From the NCBI GenBank assembly GCA_021464415.1, contig CM038471.1, positions 17,460,422-17,524,421 of the forward strand: DNA of 64,000 nt. The letters run 5' to 3'. The notes beneath the pieces were generated by a model that saw only the letters and a list, made by a program, of their open reading frames with translations, was not told where the DNA came from and made no database searches. Of the stretch, positions 35,021 through 46,613 are shown piece after piece; positions within the stretch are counted from its first letter, which is position 1; each line of letters starts with the position of its first letter. Both the position numbers and the translations under genes were made by a program. This DNA comes from Lonicera japonica. Taxonomy: Eukaryota; Streptophyta; Magnoliopsida; Dipsacales; Caprifoliaceae.

Positions 35021-35800
35021 TTAAGGTACAATTGCAAGCATGGACTCGTAATCAGATTTAACCACACTGTTAGGGCAAGTATCTATAGCAAGAATTGGAT
35101 CGAGATGAAGATATTCAAAACAATCTGTCCAAGTCTCGTTCTCAGTGATCAATTTATCAATGTCTATCAAAGTGGAGTCTAACAAAGAATTGACACCATC
35201 CATGGCATCATCTAAATCAAAATATAATTCAAGAAAATTCAGATATTGTTGGATAGGGTCATCAGGATACGAATGGTCCACCATTTCTTGAACAAGACTA
35301 TCAATAACACACACTTCTTCTACCATTTCAACATCAGATGGTTGTTCCATAAGTTGAAAAATATTGACTTCCACTATCAAATTACCAAAGGTAAGAGTCA
35401 TAGACCCATTCCTACAGTTAATGAGCGCATTTGCAGTGGCAAGAAAAGGACGCCCCAAAATAATCGGGAAGGAGTTTTCATCAGAGGGCTAAGTGTCTAA
35501 AACTATAAAATCAACTGGGTAATAAAAGTCAAACACCTTAACCAAAACATCTTCGATAATTCCTCGGGGGACTTTGACAGAACAATCTGCCAATTACAGA
35601 GTGACTCGAGTGGGCTTCATATCTTGTAAGCCCAACTCTTGGTATAGAGAATATGGTAACAAATTGACAATAATTCCTAAATCAATTAACACGTGAGTTG
35701 AATACTTATTACCTAAATTGCATGGGATTGTAAGACGACCAGGATCTTTGTATTTGACAACAGTCTTTTGCTGAATGACAAATGTAGCCTGTTTGGCTAT
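35021..35800 (-). mobile_element. Athila-like aspartic protease region, - strand
   Basis: The - strand reads an IDLGIIVNLLPYSLYQELGL block (about 35690-35630), where most gypsy proteases have DLGA or DSGA at the active site, then ILGRPFLATANALI (35458-35420), a hallmark of Athila proteases. An open frame of 145 codons continues to 35021. The changed residue after DLG and a stop near 35490 make activity unlikely. Confidence 0.7.
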
Positions 35801-35917
35801 AGAAGCTTCGTGTGGGACATTTGTCCTCTATTTAACAGTACACAAATATTTTAAGAACTTAGCATACGAAGGGATTTGCTTAATGGCAGAAAGGAATGTA
35901 ATGTTGATATGAATATT

Positions 35918-37697
35918 TTAGAACACTTCCTTGATCTCATCAAAGCGCTTTGCTTTGGTGGTCAATGCTAACATATCAGGAAATGGTGCCCTAGGCACAT
36001 AAATTATTTCCGTAGGTTGAGTCCTTTCTTTTTTCTTGAGTGAAACTTTGGAATCCTCCTTCGACATATTTGTATCTTGAACCACAACTTCTGGTTCACT
36101 ATGAGGGAATTTGGGAATGACATATATATTATTCTCAATGGAATCAGTAGGCATTTCAACATGATTGTCAATTTGCCGTCCTGATCTTAAGGTGATGACA
36201 GACTTCAACTCACCTTAAAATTGGTCTTAACCAGAAAAGAAACCAACCTCATATATAAGCTCTTTGCTATTACATTTTGGATCAGCAATTGGTTGACTAA
36301 GGAATTTACCCTTGTCTCTCTCAGCAGTCAATTGACTCAACTGTTATTGCATTTGTTGGATTACTTGAGAGGTGCTTTGTGTATGGGCATTAAGAGTTTG
36401 TTGTTGCTGGGTGAGAAGCTGCAACATAAGGTTTTCGAGAGTCGATTTCGATTGCTGTTGAGGGTCAACATATGAAAGTTGAGAAACCAACTCTCTACTA
36501 GCACTTAACTGAGGCGCAGAGCCATCAGAATGACTAGACGAATGGACAATCTGTTGATTTCTCGAATGGTTTCCACTTTGATGTGAAAAACGATGGCAAT
36601 CATTTAGAAACTGGTTTGAGTTCTTCCTAGCTTCAGCTTGGAAACCTAGAGGACCCCTAACTTGAGGTTGTGAATGTTGCAGATTCGAAAATTGATCTTG
36701 CATCCAAGAGAAGTTAGGATAGTTCCTCCACTCAGAATTTTATGTCTGACTGAAATTAGCAAGATTGGGCTTCCTAACATTGTTGAACTCAAAGGCTTGT
36801 TCCATAATTGGCTCAGATTCAGGAAAGAAGGTTGGGCCTAAGTGGGCAATATGGTTTACAATAGAAACAGACAGTGCATGGAAATGTGTTGGGCTCACTA
36901 TAGACACTCATGACTATAGTAGGCTCAACAGTTTGCTTTTGCATTAAACATGCCAAAACCTCAACTGTTTTGGTCAAAGCTGTTAAACCTTAGTTGAAAC
37001 CTTGCATTAAGTTCTTTAACTCTGGGTCACTCTTGATTTCATACTTACCACCAGTTCTAAGACTTGGGTCAGACCTAGAAAATTCATTAGAAGCATCCCA
37101 CTGTTGTGAAACTTCTCTTAGTTCAGTTAAAAATATGTAGGTTTCAGTGGGAGTGAGGTGCATGAACTTTTCCTTATGCATGGATTCTATCATGTTACGA
37201 GAAGTGGGACTAAGACCATTATAAAAACATTGGACTAGACGACTTTTATCAATGCCGGGATGGGGGCATTTAATAATGAAATCCTAAAATCTATCCCACG
37301 CTTCATAAAATTGTTCAATGCCTTTTTGACAAAAATCTTGTATGGACTGACGCCTTTCATTTGTTCAATTCATTGGGTAGAATTTAGGCATGAACTTTTT
37401 GGCTAATTGATCCCGTTAGCGAATTGAATCTTATGGCAAAGAATTAAGCCACAAAGAAGCTTCGTCATGAAGGGAGAAATAGAACAACCTTAACCAAACA
37501 TTCTCATCATTTAAATTTTGGTTCTTAAAGGTTGCACAGACATTAAGAATTTTTTTCAAGTGAGGGTATGGACTCTCTCGATCTAAGCCATGAAAACTGG
37601 GTAACATTGAATTCGTCGCCCGACGAATTTTAAAATGAGTTGTGGTAGTAACCAGGGAGGGCAATACAAGATGAAGGATTTGCAGTGATAAGAGCAA
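35918..37697 (-). mobile_element. Athila-like gag, right arm, - strand
   Basis: From 37697 downward: FHGLDRESPYPHLKKILNVC, NVWLRLFYFSLHDEASLWLN, then after stops MIESMHKEKFMHLTPTETYI (37193-36990), a Gln/Ser-rich C-terminal gag segment (36703-36344), and MKSVITLRSGRQIDN, the gag-protease junction motif of Athila elements (36208). It has at least three breaks. The first 0.8 kb is the inverted partner of 33050-33815. Confidence 0.8.
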
Positions 37698-37719
37698 AGT
37701 AGTCTATATGTAGCACTCA

Positions 37720-38048
37720 AATATTTTCTCTCTACAACAAACTATCTTTCTCCAAGCTCTCCTATTTTCTTCAAAACTCTCGTATGTTATCTCTCTTGGC
37801 CAAATATGAATCAATATATGTGAGAAATGGAAGAGAAACATAATCATGAAAGTAGACAATGGGGTGAGGGGTAGTGGAGCGTGTAAGAGAATACTATAGA
37901 CATTGTCTAGGGAGTGGAATGTTGGGTTATGGGTTAAGTGTTTAAAATATGAGAGTGGGCACCACACACTTTTGGAATATTTTCTCTCTTTTTTTCTTGT
38001 GCTACCGAAATTTTGTAATGCAATTTAGGATCTGAAGATGGCTGGAAT
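37720..38048 (-). repeat. Athila-like LTR piece, inverted
   Basis: Reverse complement of about 32645-32990 of the left LTR ('gtgtggtgcccactctcata', 'ccattgtctactttcatgat'). The first 0.28 kb of the LTR, including the TGATAAGCACC end, is missing. The sequence changes at about 38048 into LTR 3' end sequence in the opposite orientation. Confidence 0.75.
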
Positions 38049-38234
38049 TTCTTAAAGGTAAAAAAATGGTTTTTATTCTAAATATTTTATTTTCTCAATT
38101 TTGTTTTCATTGATTCATAAACATCTCCCGTGGATTTGACCCCTTACTATTACTATCTACGTTACTAATATATTTTGTAAATACATAAGGATTTTGATCA
38201 AGCTATTTTTAGCGATGAAGATAGCTCATTATCA
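38049..38234 (+). repeat. Athila-like LTR 3' end, + orientation
   Basis: Matches the last 0.18 kb of the solo LTR at 53134-54668 ('tttttattctaaat', 'tcaattttgttttcattgattc', 'tatctacgttactaatatat') and ends in TTATCA. The next five bases GACTC (38235-38239) match GCCTC before the left LTR (32360-32364) in four of five positions. So 32365-38234 behaves as one inserted unit. Confidence 0.75.
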
Positions 38235-38760
38235 GACTCTATGGCCTTTACTTGTATATTTTCTTAAGGATAGAGGCTCGCCTCCTAATGCTGGGGGAAG
38301 TCCATCAGATTAGAGCTTAAGCTAGCCAATATTGGCTCTTTCCGAACCAAAAATTGTAAAGGAAATCATTCTTTAGTCTATACTTAAGACGTGTTCATCC
38401 CTGGAAAGTGCATGACATTTTGTTTGAACTTTATGAAGGTAGTTATGGGAGGACATTGGTGGCTGATCATTGGCTTATCGGACAAAAAGCCAACGCTATT
38501 GGTGGCCTTACATGCAGAGAGATGCCTTTGCATACACAAAGAAGTATGACAAGTGCTAAAAACATTCACCGATCATACATCATCTTGCAACATAATTGAA
38601 TCCTCTCACTAATCCATAGCCATTAGCACAATGGGTATTGTCTGACATCTTAGGTAATTTCCCAAATGCTTCTGGTTTAAGAAAGTTCTTATTGGTGACC
38701 ATTGATTACTTCACCAAATAGGAGAAAACGGAACCTTTGGTCAATATTTTTTATTTGAAT
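38235..38760 (+). mobile_element. Gypsy (Tat-like) integrase remnant
   Basis: In mixed frames the + strand shows an integrase zinc-finger area (ELYEGSYGRTL, then RYWWPYMQRDA and YDKC, 38430-38570) followed by the start of the core, reading LRKFLLVTIDYFTK (about 38680-38720). This is the typical plant Tat/gypsy order. It is heavily frameshifted. It probably belongs to the same old element whose left side ends at 29537, now split by two later insertions. Confidence 0.65.
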
Positions 38761-39725
38761 GTGACCTTATTTTTAGTAACTTGTTTAGCCTTGGCATCTA
38801 CTACTTACTTGAGATTGCCCACCTCCTTATACTTGGATACATATTTTTTTAGTTTCTTGGAGGTGGGCTTCTTTTTCTTAAAGTCTCTATTTTGCCGAGT
38901 GTGCAACTCAGCAAATTCCTTAACAGAGTATAGGAAAAATAGTAAAAGTTGATCAGAAAAGTGATAACAAAATAAATAAAAACTGTATATGAACAAAAAG
39001 GAAGGAAACTTACTGCAATGAAGCAATGGAAGCTCATCACACTTAAATTAGGAGTCCCCGCAACTTCTAAATGCTCCTTATCTTTGGAAATGTGAAGTTG
39101 TTGGCTAAGGCAAAGGCAAAAGCCACTCCACTTTCATTAAGGGCGGAGTCTTCAACTATCACCGTCTTATTTTCTATGGGAATACATAACTATGAGAGAG
39201 AAAATTGGGGTAGGCAAGTCGACTACCTAGGAAGAGCCTCCTACTTCGCTTATAGAACATCTAGAGGAGGAGAACTGTGTTTACCGGTTTGCTCGGCCAC
39301 CACATCAACAACCACTAGAGGAATAAGGGTTGGGGAACTTGTATTGTTTGAAGTCCCCAACTTTTTACTGGCCCTGGCAAGAGATGAGTCTTTAATGATG
39401 TGGATAACCTATGTTTTTTTCTTGGAGGGGATGCCAAACTCCAAAATGCACTGACGAGAGATGCACCCATACTCTTCTCCAAAATTCACTTACGAGAGAC
39501 GCACCCATACCCATACTCTTCGAGGCAAATATTCTTCTTTTTCTCTTCTGAAAGGCTTGGTGCCAATGGCCTTTCTCCTTGCTCTTCTTATTTCTCTACT
39601 CTTTTAAATGGAGAAGGATTCTTCAAAAAGAGATTCGATTTCTAGATCCTCTTAGGCTCATAAGTACCTTCGCCTTTTAACTCAAAGACAAGAACTTCTC
39701 CTCTTGGGCTTCGTTTTCTTCTAAG
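38761..39725. other. Unassigned transposon-like sequence
   Basis: Open frames occur on both strands: + 39071-39454, and - 39026-38805 with a lysine-rich KKKKPTSKKLKKY stretch. I recognise none with confidence. Composition and position between gypsy remnants suggest gypsy internal sequence rather than a gene. Confidence 0.35.
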
Positions 39726-41590
39726 TGTAGTTGAGATAGGGCAAATTGGGTAGTGGGCTAGGTGGTTGACTTAGCCCAATACATTCATAATTTTTAGACC
39801 CCCTCACTTTACATGCATGAGAAAATAAGAACAATAGATTTGGTGGTAATTTACAGGCCATAGAAAAAACTCAATTTTAACAGTTGCATTCGCAAACTAA
39901 AATAAAAAATTGTGAAAGTATTTAGAAATAGAGAAAGTGATGAGGAATGGACATATAAGTGCAGTCCTACTGAATTTTTTTTACATATATGGGTTAATAC
40001 ATTGCAAAAGGTTGTAACCATGACATAAATGTCTAGTGTTGGGATAGTCAACAATATAAAGTTGAAGTGGTAAAAAAATGATGTTAGAAAAGATTTAGCA
40101 CTTTTATAAGACCAAAATGGTGAAGTAATAAATGAATTCGGACATGTTGATTTTACTGAAGAAGATTCTATCCATGTGGGAATAAAAGTGGTTTCTCTTC
40201 AACATTCACACTGTGTAAAATATACTCTCACAATTGAGTACATCGCATCACCATACAATGAATCATTAGGCAAAACACAAATTTGCATGATGGTTAGCAG
40301 CCTTCGGATGTTCAGTTTTTAATAAAAATGGAAAAGTGGTCGAAATGCACTTCTTCGGTTTGCCAATTGGGTTTGATTTTCTTATTTGTGCTACAGTGTA
40401 AAAACTTTTGTAATGAGTATGTCCAAGGATTAGAAGTATGAGAGTCATCAACAATCAAAAGCAAGGTCGAAAATAGAGAAGGACGATGAGGGGGGTCACC
40501 CCTGGGATTTTGGTCCATTTTTGCAAGTATGGTATATTCAAGGGTTTATTTGCAATTTATTATGAGTAGAGGGTTAAGTTCTGTAATTTGAAAAAGTTTA
40601 AAGAAAACTTACACATACCTCCCTCCCCCTCTCTCCATAGTCCATATGTGTGTCAAAAAAGGACCATCTACTCTTACAATAAAATAAACATATACCCTTG
40701 CAAATACCATACCTACAAAAAAGGACCAAAATCCCAGGGATATGGTCGCTCCTCCATGTCCACCTTTATATTTGAGTATTGATGATTCTCATATTGTAAC
40801 CCATGGACATTCTCATTACAAAAAAATTTACACACTATAGCATGAACAAGGAAACCAAGCTTAACTAAATAAACCAAAGGAGTGCATTCCCACCACCCTC
40901 CCATTTTTATTAAAAACTGGACATCCAAATGCACTTAACTGCCACGCAAATTTTGTACGTGAATAAGCCATAAATTATCTTTATAGGTTTCACTCATATC
41001 ACTAACTTAATCAAGATAATTTAAACCCGCGTCTATGGATTTCCATGTTTGCCTAACTAATCATCACATGGTGATGCGATGTACCTAACCGCAATGGCAT
41101 ATTTTACACCATGTGAAAGAGAAACCACTTCTATTCCCACACAAATAGACTGGTCTTCAACAAAATCAACATGTTCAAATTCATTTATTACTCCATTATT
41201 TTGGTCGTACAGTACTTGTAAAAGTATAAATCTTTTTCATCATCTTTTAACCCCTTCAACTCTATATCACTGATCATCCCAACACTAGACATTTATCTCT
41301 CAGTTATAACATTTTAACTAACCCATTTTTATAAAAAGAAATCCAATGGCATTACACTCATATGACCATTTCACATCACTATTTCCATTTGCAAAGACCC
41401 TCACAACTTCCGGTTTTAGTTGCAACTGTTGAAATTAAGCTTCTTCTATGACCTTCAAATTACCACAAAATCTATTATTCTTATTTTTTCATACATGTGT
41501 AGTGAGAGGGCCAAAAAATATGATTATATTAGGCCAAGTCAACTACCCAGACCACAGCCCAATTTGGCCTATCTCTATTGGAGAAGAAAA
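39726..41590. repeat. Long hairpin: 0.8 kb inverted repeat with 0.2 kb loop
   Basis: The left arm 39726-40525 pairs with the reverse complement of 40722-41590 along its whole length: 'gggattttggtcc' with 'ggaccaaaatccc' next to the loop, 'gtacatcgcatcaccat' with its complement in the middle, and the 'tagcccaat'/'gtgaggggg' region at the ends. Identity looks like 75-85 percent with small indels. At the outer ends each arm has an LTR-like start (TGAGAGGGCC at 41501 on +, TGAGGGGGTC at 39806 on -). The arms carry an unrecognised protein-like frame, best kept on the - strand at 40934-40713 (LVKLGFLVHAIV, PWDFGPF). It is probably a rearranged gypsy end or a transduplicated gene piece. Confidence 0.7.
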
Positions 41591-42100
41591 CCAAGCGAAC
41601 ATACGTTGGGTTATATTCCAAGTAAAAAGTTCTTAATACCTAAGTCCAAAATTTATAGTAACTAGAAAGACCTAGCCGACTATGTGAGGTATTACCAGCA
41701 GGTGATGGCCTAATGGTTTTCTGATGATGCTACAACCGTAAGGATGAAACTTTTGGTTAAAGCTAGTAATCTTCTGAGTGCTGTCAATAAACCCTTCACT
41801 TTCAAGTAATTTGCCAACTAGATCAAGTATGCAGCAACCTCATGGCCAAACTCACATACTTGGGGGATAATTGAGAGGGCCCAAAGATTATGAATATATT
41901 GGGCCAAGTCAAGCACCCAACCCACAACCTAATTTGGTCTATCTCCATTGGACTTAGAAAAGAACCAAGCGAACATATACTAGGTTATAAGCTGAGTAGA
42001 CGGCTTCATGCCGATCAAACCCTTATTTGCCTAAATGGCCGTCTCAACGTGAGTTGTGGATAAGGATGGGACACCCGTAAAGTGCTAGAATACTGGCCAA
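41591..42100 (+). mobile_element. Gypsy 3' end: polyprotein tail, polypurine tract and LTR start
   Basis: 41660-41870 is a short coding-like stretch typical of the end of Tat-type polyproteins. It is followed by a purine tract 'acttgggggataa' (41868-41880) and an LTR-like start TGAGAGGGCCCAAAG at 41882. The sequence from there repeats 41501-41620 directly ('attgggccaagtcaa', 'tctatctccattgga'). The LTR end is not found. Confidence 0.5.
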
Positions 42101-42601
42101 GTTTTGCCCTTTTTTAGACTTTTACTATTTACACTAATTGAGTATTATAATTGTAACTCTAAGCCGAGAATGCTCATTACAAATGTCTTAATTTTTTATG
42201 TAATTAACTATGGAGAGAGAAAGTTAACTTATACAAAATCCATATGTTCTTCATATTTGACTAAATATGGAAACCTAAATTTTTTTTTTTAACACACAAG
42301 AAATATTATTCCAACTTGTGTGCCAACAAATAAATAAATGATGCCTTATTATTTTGTCCTTTAAAGCATTTCAAAAATATTTTGAATCTGAAGCAATTCT
42401 ATGTAGTTAGGGATGTGCAAAACCTGGACATGACAAAATAAAAGGTGTTTTTTTTTTGTTACCCGAAAAAAAACTAGCCTATTAAGCTTCGTGAACAAAA
42501 CCTATAAAATCTGACCAGACCGAATTGGATATATATATATATATATATATATATATTTCCTTATTAACCATTTAACCTATTAAGTCCTGGGAAAATTTCA
42601 A
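42101..42601. other. AT-rich spacer
   Basis: No gene or family recognised. It contains a TA microsatellite at 42529-42556 just before the hairpin element that follows. Confidence 0.4.
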
Positions 42602-42980
42602 ATAAGGACCTTAACTTAAGGTCCTTATTTACGGATTTGCCCTTTTGGCACGCTTCCTGATGGAATTTTTTGCTGAAATTTGGTGGGGATGTTATTCATC
42701 TTGTGTAGAACATCTCCACCAAATTTCATCAAAAACTTCAACCGGGAAGTAGGTTAACTATAGGATTGAAAAATTCTGGTCCAGAAATAGACATATATAT
42801 GTCCAATATTTTTCAATCATGTAGTTAACCCACTTCCCGGTTGAATTTTTTGATGAAATTTGGTGGAGATGTTCTACACATGATGAATAACATCCCCACC
42901 AAATTTCATCAAAATTTTTTATCGAAAAGCGTGCCAAAAGGGCAAATCCGTAAATAAGGACCTTAAGTTAAGATCCTTAT
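42602..42980. mobile_element. Foldback MITE, nearly complete hairpin
   Basis: The whole 379-base element is an inverted repeat around about 42795. The left half has 'atttacggatttgccctttt' and 'ggcacgcttcc'; the right half has the reverse complement 'aaaagggcaaatccgtaaat' and 'aagcgtgcc'. The inner parts 'aaatttggtgg.gatgtt' also pair. The outermost 27 bases are themselves palindromic (ataaggacc...ggtccttat). No coding sequence. Pairing is still close, so the insertion is young or hairpin-maintained. Confidence 0.8.
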
Positions 42981-43519
42981 GGGAAATGCTCTGATTAAGT
43001 CCTAAACTCCTTGCTCCTTAGAAACCTAGCTAGTTGCCGTCTGCCTTCCACCTCGCCGTTCATTTAAATCATCTCAGTGAGTTCTACTTCTACATCACCA
43101 GGCCCACCACACCCTGCCGTCAGCCGTCCACACTGCCGTATACATCGCCGTTCATTGTTACACACTGTCGTTCAAACCTACCCCCTTTGATACATCATAC
43201 ATGCTTCGAATCCTGTAATAACCTCAAATCAAGATATTTCACTTTGAATCTTATTTTGCTACAAAACCTAGACAGCATTGGATGGATCTCAAAACTTACA
43301 TATACATAAAATCATATATATACATATAGGCACATACACTTAAACACAAGCAATTGATATTGTTCTAAGCTATCCGAATTTGTATGGATTTTCTTTCTCA
43401 GTGTGATTAGTGTATATTGTTCTGATATTCTGTAGTTTGTTGGTGCAAATATTAGCAACTGCAGTAAAATTAAAATACGAGATGTTAAAAGTGTAGAACA
43501 ACTGCAAATATTGTTCTGA
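42981..43519. other. Intergenic sequence
   Basis: A 91-codon open frame (43034-43309) with repeated CRQPST/TPCR-like text is not recognised and has low-complexity TTCAC/CCG repeats. No gene is supported. Confidence 0.35.
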
Positions 43520-45240
43520 TATTCCGATTTTTTTCATTTTAGGCTATTTCCGGCATAAAAATTAAAAGTGTAGTATAAAATTAGATATTAATCTACTAAT
43601 TTTAAGAAAGCTGCACCGCAAAATTGTAAAAATACTCCTAGATGACTCATGTTATACGGTAGTTAGCAATAAAATACGAGATGTAATATGATGAATCAGA
43701 AGCAATTCTCCGTGGTTGTCCTTGTTGGGAAAATGCTTTTAAGGCTTTGTTTGGGATGAAACTTCAATTAAATTCCTTGAAAATAGGAGTCAAGTCCAAT
43801 TCCATCCAAACGGGTCCTTAAACCCTTGTGTTAATGTAAGGACTCATTTTGACTTAATGCTGAACCTATGCCCAAATTTTATCACTCCAATCCACATTAA
43901 CACAAACTACGTGTTTAGAGACAGAGAGAGAGAGAGAGAAAGAGAGAGATTCGTGTGTTTTTAAAGAGAGAAAAAGGGCTGTTTGAATTTCTGGAGATGA
44001 AATGGTGGGTTGAACGTCTTAATTTTTTTTAATCTTATGCCCTTCTTTAATTTCCGACAGTGCTGAACTGTATTTAATGACTTAATATATCCTCAATTTT
44101 TTTCATTTTTTTATTTTATATCTATATTATAAAACACAATCTTTAACCAAAACTTTTTTCAAAAAATATAAAAATATACATATTATAGTGTGCATTAGTT
44201 TCACACTCTTGGATGAGTTTTATACACACATCAAGATGTCGCATTAAAATTAAAATACTGACACCAATAATATCCACATAATAAACTCTCATACATGCAC
44301 TAATAATTTTATCTACATTAAAAATGTCATAACTTAAAATAAAAAATTAATAGTTACAATCTATAAATGAAAATCAATTAAACAAAATATATCATGACTA
44401 TAGAATTATGTAAAAAAATTAAAAAATATATTGAGTAATATTTAAAGACGTACTTTATACATTCATACATTATTGGTCATACTAACATACATGGCTAAAT
44501 TATTTTCACATCTAATCTTGAGTTTAATTTGTTAAAAAATTATTTTGATAAGATCAATATATATGATTAAAAGATGACAGATTTGTTTCGATCCAATCTA
44601 ATTTACTTCTAGTTTCCTAGTTATTAGAATTTATTTATTTCATCATGCTGGATGGCACGAATATACTCTAGTGTATCTACAATTAGGATCTATTTGATAA
44701 TAAGATGAAAATTTATAACAAACCTAATTAATTTGTGTGAAAAGGTGAAAAATAAATTAAGAAATATGGTGGAATCATCTCCATTTCATGTTTATTTTTA
44801 TGAGTAGTTCTCTTCCATTCTCTTTTTATTTATTTTTTAAAAAAAGTTCTTCACCATCAACTGGAAAAAAAATTACTTGGTAAAAGCAACAAAAATAAAA
44901 TAACATCTCACTATATCCCCCCAATTAGTTTTCACCATTTGACAAAAATAAGATAATTTTTTAATTATTTTATATATTATTATCAAACAGAGTCTTAATA
45001 TATACATACATACATCTATATAGATAGATAAAGAGAGCATTTTGCTATGAGTTGGGAATAAAAAAAAAGGGAAAGAATAACACAAAATAAGATGAAAATC
45101 TAACCTTGTTTATCAAAACAACGAAGATGGCCGGAGGGGAATGTGTGTGAGTGCCGCTAGGTCAACGTTTGTGATGTTGATACCAAGCAATAGAGGGTTT
45201 CTTTTTGAAAAAGGAAAAACCAATAAGAATTTATGGTTAG
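43520..45240. repeat. Dispersed block, copy A
   Basis: 43536-43890 matches 50976-51310 almost word for word (for example 'aagaaagctgcaccgcaaaattg', 'tcatgttatacggtagttag'). 45085-45230 matches 51865-51985 and 58070-58180 ('aatctaacctt', 'gaagatggccggag'). Between these anchors copy A holds an extra piece (about 44090-44680) absent from copy B. GA microsatellite at 43921-43950. No ORF is shared between copies, so the block is a non-coding repeat or a duplicated promoter region. Confidence 0.7.
44105..44670. mobile_element. Repeated AT-rich element, copy 1 (Helitron-like, tentative)
   Basis: Starts near 'tctatattataaaac', then 'gatgagttttatacacacatcaa', 'aataaactctcata' and 'aaaatgtcataacttaaaataaaa', and ends near 'ggcacgaatata'. 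Two more copies lie at 55440-56300 and 62950-63450 in the same orientation. Copy B of the surrounding block lacks it, which marks it as an insertion. The Helitron assignment rests only on the terminal 'tc' start and the hairpin seen in copy 3. Confidence 0.5.
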
Positions 45241-45567
45241 TAGACTTTCCATGTGCTTTAATAGCGAGTCTGTAGCACGTACACAGAGATATATTTTATT
45301 ATATGGTTAGGAAGATAAAAATTAATTGGCAGCCGCTATTTCCTCACCAAGCTTCACAGAAAGTAATATAAGTGTGTATATCAGCGAATCTGAAGCTTAG
45401 AAAAATAAAATGTAATGTGGAACTTACAACTCTATTACCAAATTGTACTGTATCTAACATCAGCCAAACATAAATAGAAATAATGTATCATTTAAGGTTT
45501 CACAGCATGGAATCCACTCATAATAATTGAGAGCATTTCACGGTGATTTCATTCATAATTCATCAAT
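45241..45567. other. Intergenic spacer
   Basis: AT-rich, no gene. It includes two short similar phrases 'gcgagtctgtagc' and 'gcgaatctgaagc' about 120 bases apart. Nothing else recognised. Confidence 0.35.
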
Positions 45568-46590
45568 ATAGACATACAAATACAAAATAGACTTAAGGTC
45601 ACATCAGCATCATCATTATATTAAATACATTTTAACCCTCTTAAATGTAGAACTACTGTTACCCCTCGTATGAAGAAATAATTGAAGAACCCAACAAAAA
45701 ACAGCATAATCAATTTAGTTATGTGTGAATATATGAATCCCCAAAAGCTTTCCGTATAGATTAAACACCGGAAAACCTGTTACTTGGGCACCATGTAAGT
45801 CACCAATTTCTATAAGTGTAATAGGTCTGCCATGAAACGAAAAACGCTAAAGCAGCCATAACATAGACTAGTTCGCTCGTCATTGTAACTTCCATTGTCA
45901 CCATTTTCTTCGGCCCTTTTACTTTTATTGTCTTCTCTATTAATGTCCCTTTTAGACATGCGTACTGTTCGCACATTTTTGTGTTCAACCTGGATAAAGG
46001 GATAGGAAAAATGTCCTTCTAGAAAAAAATAAAAGGACTACTATTGTGAGTAATACTAAGCACTCCCATCTTTATTCCAATGTCTCTCATTCTCGAAAAC
46101 TTTCCATATAAAAGATTTAATGGTGAATTAGAAAATAGCTATACTAGCGTTATGTTTGAATCAGAATCAAGATCAATCACTCTGGCTTGTTTTTAATGTT
46201 GGGTTGCAACCTCAAAATACACCTAAATCGCTTACACTTCTTGATTATCCTCTTGCCATTGGTAGCTATCAATCAAGATTTATTTATAATAACTCCCTCA
46301 AAAATATATGTATACGTATCGTGCTTTATTATGAATTTCACAGAGAAATTTATGAGTTTCTTGTACAAAGCTTTGAAAACATCATGCTCTTTGTCTCCGT
46401 CCATAGATATCGCCGACAGGACTAACTAAATCCAGCTAAAAAAAATCTCTTACACAAGATGGAATCCAGGAGGAAACGTATAACTTACCAATTTATACCA
46501 TAAAATCTGAAGTACAAGGCACAATACTAGCAATCCCAAAAATCCGAATAAGAGGAAGATAATGGCGCGAGTGATAATGGTTCATGGCCT
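45568..46590 (-). pseudogene. Trypsin-like peptidase-related pseudogene, left copy
   Basis: Read on the - strand: a hydrophobic start (FLLFGFLGLLVLCLVLQIL), a DGDKEHDVFKALYKKLINFSV segment, FEGVIINKS...LIATNGKRIIKKC, and near the end HGAQVTGFPVFNLYGKLLGI (about 45800-45740). The last resembles the G-x-P-V-x-N-x-x-G-x-x-x-G-I substrate-site region of trypsin-like (Deg/HtrA-type) peptidases, but here the Ser/Gly context is altered. Several stops interrupt it. It is the inverted partner of 46760-47768. The family assignment is inference from a few motifs. Confidence 0.5.
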
Positions 46591-46613
46591 TGGGATTGGA
46601 GGCATAAAGGGGT

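Noticed and set aside
34653..36475. Several + strand open frames in 33.7-37 kb
   Set aside because: They are shadows of the - strand Athila-like protease and gag, which carry recognisable motifs in the opposite frames.
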